Positions 1-5,028 of a DNA stretch of 5,028 bases are shown here, in pieces; position 1 is the stretch's first letter, and each line of letters opens with the position of its first letter. Source of the DNA: Bacteroidota bacterium (lineage in GTDB: Bacteria; Bacteroidota; Rhodothermia; Rhodothermales; UBA10348); NCBI GenBank assembly GCA_024640835.1, contig JAHEEH010000195.1:1-5028 (forward strand), given 5' to 3'. The notes beneath the pieces were generated by a model. That model made no database searches and was not told where the DNA came from. It saw only the letters and a program-made list of their open reading frames with translations. The position numbers and the translations under genes are program-made.

Positions 1-680
1 ACGCTCACACCGCTGTTGTAGTCGAACCGGATTCCGGGTTCCTCGCGCATCGGCCGTTCGAGGACGAACCGGACCCAGTCGTCGGCGGCTTCGAGCAGGA
101 TCGCGCTGTTGGTCTCGTCCGAGTACGAGATCATCTCGTTCCAGTCGATCCCGCTGCGCATGGTCAGGAGGTCCTGCAGGGTCATGTGCTGGCGCCTGGG
201 ATCGCTCATGTCCGGATCGTACGCGTCGAACCAGCTCATCGCGGGCACCCCGACGCTGTCGATGAGGCCCTGGTCCATCGCGATACCGAGGGCGAGCGAA
301 GTGACGGACTTGGTGACCGACTGGAGCGTGTGCAGATCGCTGCCGCGGTACCACGGGTGCCACGCGGGAGAATCGTAGTTGTAGACGGTGTCCGTGGTGT
401 CCCGCCCCTCGTTGACGGCCGCGTAGTCCCGTTCGTACCGCCGGTCGAACACCAGCTGGCCGTGCCGGATGACCAGGAAGTGGTCGACGAGGCCGTATCG
501 GCCGGCCCGGATGTCGGCATCGATGGAGTCGAGGGTGCTGCCCCGGAGGCCTTCGGCCGCGGGTGTGGACACCGGCCAGGTCGCTCCCGGCCAGGATACC
601 GGCATCGTCTCCGTGGCGGATTGCTCACAGGACAGGGGGACGAGTACCGCGAGGAGGACGACGAGGACCCGGGTTTGCAC
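1..680 (-). CDS. Secreted serine hydrolase, class C beta-lactamase family (partial, C-terminus missing)
   Basis: Reading the minus strand from the GTG at 680 gives 226 residues with no stop before the window edge. Residues 1-17 (MQTRVLVVLLAVLVPLS) form a hydrophobic export signal ending at Cys18, so the protein may be a lipoprotein; Pro at -3 makes the lipobox imperfect. The body matches the beta-lactamase class C / penicillin-binding-protein-like hydrolase family. It has LVIRHGQLVFDRRY (69-82), the nucleophile motif SVTK (S121, K124) in LQSVTKSVTSLALG, LQDLLTMRSGIDW (168-180), and FDYNSG (219-224), which supplies the Tyr of the second motif (Y221-N-S). The third motif (KTG/HxG-like) lies outside the window. 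Such enzymes include esterases, D-aminopeptidases and D,D-peptidases, so the substrate cannot be named. The GTG start was chosen because it gives a complete signal peptide; there is no clear Shine-Dalgarno, and the next in-frame ATG would remove the signal. The family call is firm; the start and lipidation are less so. Confidence 0.9.
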   Translation of the reverse strand, partial: MQTRVLVVLLAVLVPLSCEQSATETMPVSWPGATWPVSTPAAEGLRGSTLDSIDADIRAGRYGLVDHFLVIRHGQLVFDRRYERDYAAVNEGRDTTDTVYNYDSPAWHPWYRGSDLHTLQSVTKSVTSLALGIAMDQGLIDSVGVPAMSWFDAYDPDMSDPRRQHMTLQDLLTMRSGIDWNEMISYSDETNSAILLEAADDWVRFVLERPMREEPGIRFDYNSGVS

Positions 681-710
681 GGCGGAACCGGTCGAGTGGG
701 AGAGATGGTC

Positions 711-716
711 AATATA
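711..716 (-). promoter_or_regulatory. Candidate -10 box (TATATT) upstream of the serine hydrolase
   Basis: The minus strand reads TATATTGAC here, in otherwise GC-rich sequence. TATATT differs from the sigma-70 -10 consensus at one base and also fits the first part of the Bacteroidota-type TAnnTTTG box. Transcription would start near 704, about 24 bases before the GTG at 680. No convincing -35 or -33 element is present; that position falls inside the hairpin at 729-760. This is a weak call based on one AT-rich hexamer in the right place. Confidence 0.3.
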
Positions 717-728
717 GACCGGAACGAG

Positions 729-760
729 AACGGCCCGACTCCCCCCGAAGCCGGGCCGTT
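729..760 (-). terminator. GC-rich hairpin, probable terminator of the large secreted protein gene
   Basis: AACGGCCCG (729-737) and CGGGCCGTT (752-760) are perfect 9-bp inverted arms around a 14-base loop. The hairpin begins 22 bases after the TAG stop of the minus-strand gene ending at 783. The AA/TT ends supply a short U stretch on the minus strand (TTCTCGTT follows the stem), but there is no pure T run, so it is not a textbook intrinsic terminator. It sits between two genes of the same direction and suggests they are separate transcription units. The stem is symmetric, but no plus-strand gene needs it. Confidence 0.65.
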
Positions 761-782
761 CTTCCCTCGAAGCGGAGCCGCG

Positions 783-3413
783 CTACTTGAGCAGCGTCAT
801 CCGCCTGACCTCGCGCTGGCCTTGCGCCTCCAGTACGTACAGGTAGAGGCCGGCAGGAAGTCTCGATGCGTCGAAGGTGGCGCGGTGCTGTCCGGCAGAG
901 ACCACCTCGTCGATGAGGACCGCCACTTCGCGGCCCAGCACGTCGTACACCGCCATGCGAACCGGCATGGACTCGGTGACGACGAAAGGCACGATGGTGG
1001 TCGGATTGAAGGGGTTGGGATAGTTCTGGTCCAGCGTGAATCCGGCTGGCCGGGTCTCGGCAAACCCTGCCGTCACCCCCTTGCCCGACGAGCAGTCGAA
1101 GGCCGGGTCCGCGTTCTTGGACGGGTCGTACGGCAGGGCGCCCACGACGGCCGCGACGCAGAAGGAGATGGAGCCGCTCGCGTCCAGGGTGCCCGACGTC
1201 CTGAACGCGGCGATGCCGGCTCCGTCGGTCATGGCCTCGATCGGACCCTCGGAAAGGGACCCGAAGAACGTGCCCGTCACCGTGTAGCCCGCCACGACGT
1301 TTCCGTTGCTGTCCCGCACCGTCACCGCGGCCGACCCCCGCTTCGTGCCCTTGGGTCCGTTCACGACGGAAGCGACGACCGCGGAGACGGACACGTCCGC
1401 GTTGTCCGTGGTCGCGGCATCCGGACACTGGTACGAAGGCACCGGGTTGCGCTGCGGATTGTACTGAAGGGACGGATGGGTGACGCCCGTGACGCAGAAG
1501 TCGACCGTGCCGTCCCCCCTGAGCTTTCTCGAGGACGACGTCTGGAACAGCAGCGTCCCGTCCGGCGCCGTCGTGCCGCCGCCCGACTCATTGAAGTCCC
1601 CGGAGAATCGTCCGCTTACCCATGCGCCGCCCACCGGATGGCCCAGATCGTCCAGGATCGTGACGGCGGACGTGCCGAACTTGCGCCCCTTGTTGCCGGC
1701 GGCCGTGCCGGTCGCGATGGACCAGACGTACTGCTCCCCGGCCGGTTGCGGAGTGGGTTCCGGCGTTGGTTCGGGAGTGGGCTCTGGCGCGGGCCCGGGA
1801 GCGGGCACGTCGCCGGTCAGGCTGAATTCGCACACCCTGGTCATCCAGGTGAAGCTTCCGGTGTCCCGGACATACTCGTTCGTGTGCCAGAACGTGTCGT
1901 TCACCGGATCCACCTTGGTGGCCGAGTAGTCGCCGGCCCGGTTCGAGTTCGTCTGCGAGCCCGTTCCCTGGATGCAGAGGACCTCGTCCGTGTCGATCTG
2001 CCCGGTTCCGGACGCCGCCGCGGTCTGGCCCGCGACGCCGATCGACATGAACTGGGTAGAGGAGGACACCAGGTAGCCGAGCCCGATGTCGCCGGCCGCG
2101 TTCATCGCGATCGACGGCATCCAGCGATACAGCCCGTCGTCGGGCGCGAACGTGCTCTGCTGGTACAGCTGCCAGCCGGATCCGTAATTCCGGATCTCGT
2201 ACCAGCGGATTCCGGAGCGGCCGGCTCCTGCATCGACCGTGTGGGCGGCGACCATCGACAGGTGCGTTCCGTAGTCCCGGACGGCCAGTCGGGGCATCAG
2301 GCGGCCGGACAGGGCCTCGAGCGAGTTGCCGGGAGCCGGCTGCGGTACGCAGGCCTCGCGTGAGGCCGTGCACAGATCGCTGCCGAACGGCGCGATGGGT
2401 ACCTCGGCCGCGCGGTACACGGAGCTGGTGCCCGCGGCGAAGTCCGCGTCCACCTGCCAGATGTCCAGGTAGCCGTCCCGCATCATCGCGGTGGCGAAGA
2501 GCGGAGGTACATAGGCGGCGCTTCCCGTGGGATCATCGAGGTCCGCCGAGGCGAATCCCCAGCCGCTCACGACCGAACCGACCATCTCTGCATCCCGACC
2601 CTCGTACATGGCCCACTTGTCGAGGGCGCCCAGGAAGGCTCCGCCGAAGGTGAGCGTCGGCGGCTCGAAGATGTTCGCCATGAGGGTGATGGCATCGGAG
2701 GTGAAGCCCAGCTTCGGATAGTCGTTGAAACCGATGTTCGAGAAGTCGAACTCGTAGCGGTTCCATCCGCCGAGCGGATCCCCGGTCTGCGAAACGGCGA
2801 CGCATTGCGAATACGGGGTGCTCGACACGCTTCCGAAGGCAAACTGGCTGACGAGCCAGCGGTCGGCGGCCTCGTCATAGAGCACGATCGGATCTCCGCG
2901 GTTGTAGGTCTCGCAGGCTCCCTTCATGCCCTCCCAGAACGCGTTGGTCGGGAAGGTGCCTCCCCCGAGCTCGTTGCCGCTCTTGTCGAACACCGTGCTG
3001 ACCACGTTGACCATCTGGACGTAGTGGTTCGGACCCACGTCGCCGTCCGTATCGGGCGGGGACATCCGGTAGCCGAGAAGCGCGGCATTGTCGTTGTTGT
3101 CGGCGCCGTCGAAGCTCCGGAGCGCGCTGACGGGCGACCCCGTGGAGACGACGGTCTGGACCACGCCCGTCTGCGTTCCCGTACCGGTCTGCGTCCTGGT
3201 ATCCTGCTTGAACGCCTTGTTCGGTACTTCCACCATCGCGCCGGTGAACGGGGCTCCCGCGCCCCTGGCCCGTCCTGCGGACGCGTGGAGCGACGGCAGG
3301 GGCCTGTTCAGCGCGTGGTAGTTGACGTGCGGCGGCAGGGTCTGCGCACCGGACGTCGAGGCAAGGAGTAGAAGCGGGAGGAGGGAGGCGGTGAGTCTGA
3401 AGCGCTTCGGCAT
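783..3413 (-). CDS. Large secreted modular protein with T9SS type A C-terminal sorting domain
   Basis: An 876-residue exported protein, numbered here from the ATG at 3413. Residues 1-23 are a signal peptide (MPKRFRLTASLLPLLLL, then STSGA before Q24). An upstream in-frame ATG at 3452 would add 13 residues in front of it, so 3413 is preferred, although neither start has a clear Shine-Dalgarno. Residues about 100-530 form one large region with DTDGDVGPNHYVQMVN, DPIVLYDEAADRWLVSQFAF, QCVAVSQTGDPLGGW, DYPKLGF, RWMPSIAMN and RAGDYSATKVDP. This resembles uncharacterised secreted proteins and looks like a beta-propeller, but I cannot name an activity. A Pro/Glu/Thr linker follows (about 537-558), then two tandem Ig-like modules (561-667, 672-777), each with a conserved Cys pair. 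The last 85 residues (792-876) carry NYPNPFNPTT, VYDVLGREV, LPAGLYLYVL and the terminal MTLLK. This is the type A sorting domain, implying outer-membrane export and surface attachment or release. A hairpin terminator follows. The sorting domain is certain; the enzymatic or adhesive role is unknown. Confidence 0.9.
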   Translation of the reverse strand: MPKRFRLTASLLPLLLLASTSGAQTLPPHVNYHALNRPLPSLHASAGRARGAGAPFTGAMVEVPNKAFKQDTRTQTGTGTQTGVVQTVVSTGSPVSALRSFDGADNNDNAALLGYRMSPPDTDGDVGPNHYVQMVNVVSTVFDKSGNELGGGTFPTNAFWEGMKGACETYNRGDPIVLYDEAADRWLVSQFAFGSVSSTPYSQCVAVSQTGDPLGGWNRYEFDFSNIGFNDYPKLGFTSDAITLMANIFEPPTLTFGGAFLGALDKWAMYEGRDAEMVGSVVSGWGFASADLDDPTGSAAYVPPLFATAMMRDGYLDIWQVDADFAAGTSSVYRAAEVPIAPFGSDLCTASREACVPQPAPGNSLEALSGRLMPRLAVRDYGTHLSMVAAHTVDAGAGRSGIRWYEIRNYGSGWQLYQQSTFAPDDGLYRWMPSIAMNAAGDIGLGYLVSSSTQFMSIGVAGQTAAASGTGQIDTDEVLCIQGTGSQTNSNRAGDYSATKVDPVNDTFWHTNEYVRDTGSFTWMTRVCEFSLTGDVPAPGPAPEPTPEPTPEPTPQPAGEQYVWSIATGTAAGNKGRKFGTSAVTILDDLGHPVGGAWVSGRFSGDFNESGGGTTAPDGTLLFQTSSSRKLRGDGTVDFCVTGVTHPSLQYNPQRNPVPSYQCPDAATTDNADVSVSAVVASVVNGPKGTKRGSAAVTVRDSNGNVVAGYTVTGTFFGSLSEGPIEAMTDGAGIAAFRTSGTLDASGSISFCVAAVVGALPYDPSKNADPAFDCSSGKGVTAGFAETRPAGFTLDQNYPNPFNPTTIVPFVVTESMPVRMAVYDVLGREVAVLIDEVVSAGQHRATFDASRLPAGLYLYVLEAQGQREVRRMTLLK
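1083..1733 (-). repeat. Two tandem protein modules (Ig-like, Cys-paired) within the secreted protein
   Basis: Two diverged copies of a module of about 106 residues lie head to tail (DNA about 1413-1733 and 1083-1400). Shared landmarks in order are a KG-K/KR-GxxAVTxxDxxGxxVxG start, a GxFxG strand, a TxPDG/TDGAG turn, a TSxxxxxxGxxxFCV strand and a closing LxYxPxxNPxPxYxC-like segment. The Cys pairs are C640/C663 and C752/C774, numbered from the start at 3413, with spacings of 23 and 22. They are probably disulfides in the exported protein. The fold resembles invasin/Ig-like extracellular domains, and spacer or ligand-binding roles are typical of such modules. The copies are divergent at DNA level, so this is an old duplication. 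Confidence 0.7.
1749..1784 (-). repeat. Three 12-bp repeats encoding an EPTP linker
   Basis: On the coding (minus) strand, three consecutive 12-base units each encode Glu-Pro-Thr-Pro (residues 544-555 from the start at 3413). Ala/Pro/Gly-rich sequence flanks them, and QPAG follows. The units differ at third codon positions (for example GAG CCC ACT CCC against GAA CCA ACG CCG). This is a flexible extracellular linker between the large N-terminal region and the Ig-like modules. Copy number could vary between strains by slippage, though the synonymous differences reduce that tendency. Confidence 0.75.
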
Positions 3414-3484
3414 CGCGGGAATTCCGTGCGTTGGTAAGGGCACGGAGGCCATCGGACTGCCTGGTCCCCAGACAGACCGACTGC

Positions 3485-3510
3485 GTATGCCGTGCCAGAG
3501 TTCAGCATAC
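3485..3510. repeat. Inverted repeat GTATGC-N14-GCATAC, possible operator
   Basis: Two perfect 6-base arms (3485-3490 and 3505-3510) are separated by 14 bases, so the arm centres are 20 bases apart, about two helical turns. That geometry suits a dimeric DNA-binding regulator. It lies 72 bases upstream of the preferred start of the large secreted protein gene, in the only divergent intergenic region of the window. Arms this short can arise by chance, and no regulator gene is nearby, so this is only a candidate. Confidence 0.3.
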
Positions 3511-3663
3511 CAGGCGGTGGAGCGGCGTCTGAGGGAATCGGCCGCGGTGTTCGCCCTGCTTTCACACGGTATCGGCCGCGCGCCGGCTCAGTTTAGCCCG
3601 GGTCCGCCCGAACAGCGGGAACCGGACAGCCAAGGCATGACGTTGGACGGGTCCGTCGGCAAT

Positions 3664-3672
3664 GGAGGAGGA
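3664..3672 (+). promoter_or_regulatory. Strong Shine-Dalgarno (GGAGGAGGA) that sets the DUF1835 gene start
   Basis: GGAGGAGGA ends four bases before the GTG at 3677; its two overlapping GGAGG cores lie 8 and 5 bases from that GTG. An in-frame ATG at 3662-3664 overlaps the purine run and would place the ribosome-binding site inside the coding region. The GTG is therefore the better start. The other three genes of the window show no comparable site. Confidence 0.65.
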
Positions 3673-3676
3673 TCGG

Positions 3677-4639
3677 GTGGCTCATCGACTCATCGTTACG
3701 AATGGAACCGCGGCCGTCGAGGCCATCCGGGCGACCGGTATTTCCGGCGAATTGCTGGCCTGGAACGACGTGCTGACGGATGGTCCCGTGCCGGGCAACG
3801 TGGACGATTCGGCCCTTGCCCGGATCAGGGCCCGTTTCGTCGCGGATCGGGGATGGGGGCAGCTCGACGAGATCGCCCGCTGGTTTGCCGAGCGGGACGC
3901 GCGGCTCGATGCCTCGCCGAACTTTCCGGAAGTGGTGCTCTGGTTCGAGCACGACCTGTACGATCAGCTCCAGCTCGTCCAGATCCTCGCCCGGCTTTCG
4001 GACGGACGGTCGAACGTGTCCCTCGTGCAGCAGCGCAGATTCATCGGCCCGGCGGGGACCGACGAGTTGAAGGCGGATTTCAAGACCCGGGCGCCGGCGT
4101 CCCAGGCGCAATACGGATCGGCGACCATGGCCTGGGCGGCGTTTCGCTCGTCGACGCCGGCCGCGGTCGAGGCGTTTCTCGCTTCGGGCCGCACGGAGCC
4201 TCTTCCGTTCCTGGCGCCGGCCCTGCGCCGCTGGTGCCGGACGTTTCCCGATCCGGACCGCGGACTGGCCTTCACCGAGCGCCGGACGCTGGACCTGCTG
4301 GCCTCGGGCGTGGACACGCCGAAGAAGCTGTTCGACCGGACCAGCGGAGAGGAGGAGGCCGCATTTCGTGGCGACGCCTCGTACTGGATCCTGCTGGCCG
4401 GTCTTTCAGCCGGCGAAAGGCCGCTCCTCCTGACGGAGGCCGGTGCCGCCCTCGATCCGAACGCCATGGGCGATGGGCGACTGGTGCTGACGGACGACGG
4501 CCGGGCCGTGCTGGACGGCGTGCTCGATCGGATCGAAACCTCCGGGATCGACGCCTGGCGAGGCGGCGTGCACCTGACGACGGACCATCACTGGAGGTGG
4601 TCCGAGCAGGCCGGATTCGAGGCCCGGGGAGCGCGCTGA
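3677..4639 (+). CDS. DUF1835/DUF3658-type domain protein, function unknown
   Basis: A 320-residue soluble protein numbered from the GTG at 3677 (325 residues from the ATG at 3662). There is no signal peptide or membrane segment, so it is probably cytoplasmic. The N-terminal part fits the DUF1835 family: HRLIVTNGT near the start (family members usually have TNGD), WNDVLTDGPVPG (29-40), and the hallmark LWFEHDLYDQLQLVQIL (88-104). The middle part, with PFLAPALRRW (177-186), FTERRTLDLLASG, FRGDASYWILL and RPLLLTEAG, looks like the DUF3658-type partner region that often follows DUF1835. The C-terminus has LVLTDDGRAVL, GGVHL (296-300) and WRW (306-308). The conserved acidic and His residues (E92, H93, D94) suggest a binding or catalytic site, but no activity is established for the family that I can state. 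It is divergent from the secreted protein gene, and its strong ribosome-binding site suggests efficient translation. The family call is confident; the role is unknown. Confidence 0.88.
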   Translation: MAHRLIVTNGTAAVEAIRATGISGELLAWNDVLTDGPVPGNVDDSALARIRARFVADRGWGQLDEIARWFAERDARLDASPNFPEVVLWFEHDLYDQLQLVQILARLSDGRSNVSLVQQRRFIGPAGTDELKADFKTRAPASQAQYGSATMAWAAFRSSTPAAVEAFLASGRTEPLPFLAPALRRWCRTFPDPDRGLAFTERRTLDLLASGVDTPKKLFDRTSGEEEAAFRGDASYWILLAGLSAGERPLLLTEAGAALDPNAMGDGRLVLTDDGRAVLDGVLDRIETSGIDAWRGGVHLTTDHHWRWSEQAGFEARGAR

Positions 4640-4759
4640 GCCGACCGGCGGAAGGCGGCGGAACTTTGTTTACCTCCGTGCACTTCGATGCCGATACCCC
4701 CCGGGTGAAATGGTCCTTCCCGGGCACCTCCACCAGCCTTCCGGCGGCCGGCTACCTAC
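4640..4759. other. Intergenic gap between the DUF1835 gene and the downstream exported protein
   Basis: These 120 bases hold no gene. The only structure seen is a weak hairpin of two CCCGGG hexamers (4700-4705 and 4719-4724) with a 13-base loop and no T run, too poor to call a terminator. An AT-rich patch (ACTTTGTTTACC, 4663-4674) is the most promoter-like sequence and contains TTTG, but no matching downstream -10 or -7 box is evident. Whether the next gene has its own promoter is undecided. Confidence 0.4.
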
Positions 4760-5028
4760 ATGGCGACACGACTCCTCGCCCTGGCGCTCCTGCTTCTCGT
4801 GGTTGTGACGGCCAGGGCCCAGGACTTGGGTTCGACGGGCCTGCCCGTGCGGGTCGCCTCGGAGGAATGGGTGCCGCTTCGAACGGCCGCGGACGTTACG
4901 CTTCAGCGCCGTCTGACGACCAGGCTCAACCGGAATCCGCGTTGGCGTGAGCTCATCCGGAGAAAGCGGATGGCGGTGGCGGTGGTGGATCTTTCCGATC
5001 CGGAGCATCCCCGGTTCGCGGCGGTGAA
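4760..5028 (+). CDS. Exported protein, probable class A beta-lactamase-like serine hydrolase (partial, C-terminus missing)
   Basis: From the ATG at 4760 an open frame runs 89 codons to the window edge without a stop. Residues 1-20 (MATRLLALALLLLVVVTARA) are a clear signal peptide with an ARA cleavage site before Gln21, so the product is exported. The mature start has LQRRLTTRLNRNPRWRELI, then RMAVAVVDLSDPEHPRFAAV (70-89). From memory of the family, the last pattern opens a class A beta-lactamase/D-Ala-D-Ala carboxypeptidase-like group, where the SxxK active-site motif follows soon after. That motif is not in the window, so catalysis cannot be confirmed. The ATG is supported by the signal peptide lying directly behind it; there is no evident Shine-Dalgarno. 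It shares direction with the DUF1835 gene 120 bases upstream but is not tightly coupled to it. The gene is certain, the family only moderately so. Confidence 0.75.
   Translation, partial: MATRLLALALLLLVVVTARAQDLGSTGLPVRVASEEWVPLRTAADVTLQRRLTTRLNRNPRWRELIRRKRMAVAVVDLSDPEHPRFAAV

Larger units (their letters stand above)
3414..3676. other. Divergent intergenic region between the secreted protein and the DUF1835 gene
   Basis: About 260 bases separate the two divergent starts (3413 minus, 3677 plus), so promoters for both genes should lie here. I see no convincing -35/-10 pair or Bacteroidota-type TTTG/TAnnTTTG pair on either strand. The clearest structure is the GTATGC/GCATAC inverted repeat at 3485-3510. 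Open frames cross the region on both strands, but they are extensions of antisense shadows and show no protein-like features. No RNA gene or riboswitch is recognisable. Confidence 0.5.

Noticed and set aside
236..712. 158-codon minus-strand open frame overlapping the hydrolase
   Set aside because: Its Ser/Pro/Thr/Arg-rich translation has no motifs. The adjacent frame from 680 carries the signal peptide, SVTK and YNS motifs, so that is the real gene.
1749..1784. 12-bp tandem repeats considered as a CRISPR-like or mobile repeat
   Set aside because: They are in frame, contiguous without spacers, and encode a Pro/Glu/Thr linker, so a protein-coding explanation suffices.
186..2363. 725-codon open frame on the plus strand
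   Set aside because: It is antisense to the serine hydrolase and the large secreted protein, is rich in Arg/Gly/His/Val with no domain-like motifs, and ends inside the secreted protein gene. This is the usual antisense shadow of GC-rich coding DNA.
1588..2373. 261-codon minus-strand open frame inside the secreted protein gene
   Set aside because: It is an Arg-rich shadow in another frame on the same strand as the real gene, with no start signal or domain.
4663..4698. Possible promoter for the right-hand exported protein (TTTG patch and GATACC)
   Set aside because: The spacing between the TTTG/TTTACC patch and GATACC does not fit a sigma-70 or Bacteroidota-type pair well, and neither element matches consensus strongly.
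4700..4724. CCCGGG/CCCGGG hairpin after the DUF1835 gene
   Set aside because: The stem is only 6 bp with a 13-base loop and no T run. Self-complementary GC hexamers are common by chance in GC-rich DNA, so it was not called a terminator.
3322..4950. 542-codon open frame on the plus strand
   Set aside because: It spans the divergent gap and overlaps the DUF1835 gene and the next exported protein in another frame. Its composition (Arg/Gly/Pro/Ala-rich) is that of a frame shadow, while the overlapped frames have recognisable motifs and a signal peptide.

Overview
The window is GC-rich DNA of ordinary bacterial coding density. It contains four protein genes, two of them cut by the window edges. 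The best clue to the host is the C-terminal domain of the large central gene. It carries the NYPNPFNPTT motif and ends in a short basic MTLLK tail, as in type IX secretion type A sorting domains. High GC together with this domain points to the Rhodothermota/Balneolota side of the Bacteroidota-FCB group. Gemmatimonadota or another FCB phylum remains possible. This assignment is inference; there is no rRNA or other phylogenetic marker here.

Layout. Positions 1-680 (minus) hold the N-terminal two thirds of a secreted class C beta-lactamase-fold serine hydrolase, with SVTK and YNS catalytic motifs. It runs off the left edge. Positions 681-782 are a short gap with a GC-rich hairpin (729-760) that probably terminates the upstream gene, and a TATATT box that may start the hydrolase. 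Positions 783-3413 (minus) hold a large secreted modular protein. Its order is signal peptide, an uncharacterised probably beta-propeller-like region, a Pro/Glu/Thr linker, two tandem cysteine-paired Ig-like modules and the sorting domain. Positions 3414-3676 are a divergent intergenic region with one inverted repeat. Positions 3677-4639 (plus) hold a DUF1835/DUF3658-type cytoplasmic protein of unknown function, best started at a GTG behind a strong Shine-Dalgarno. Positions 4640-4759 are intergenic. Positions 4760-5028 (plus) hold the N-terminus of another exported protein, probably a class A beta-lactamase-like serine hydrolase, which runs off the right edge.

The two minus-strand genes point the same way but look separated by a terminator, and the two plus-strand genes are 120 bp apart. 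I see no evidence that the four genes form one pathway. Three of the four products are exported, so the area is a cell-envelope/secretome neighbourhood around one cytoplasmic DUF1835 protein. I found no tRNA, rRNA, CRISPR array, insertion sequence, phage gene or recognisable defence system. The most rewarding items are the architecture of the large secreted protein and the start-site corrections.
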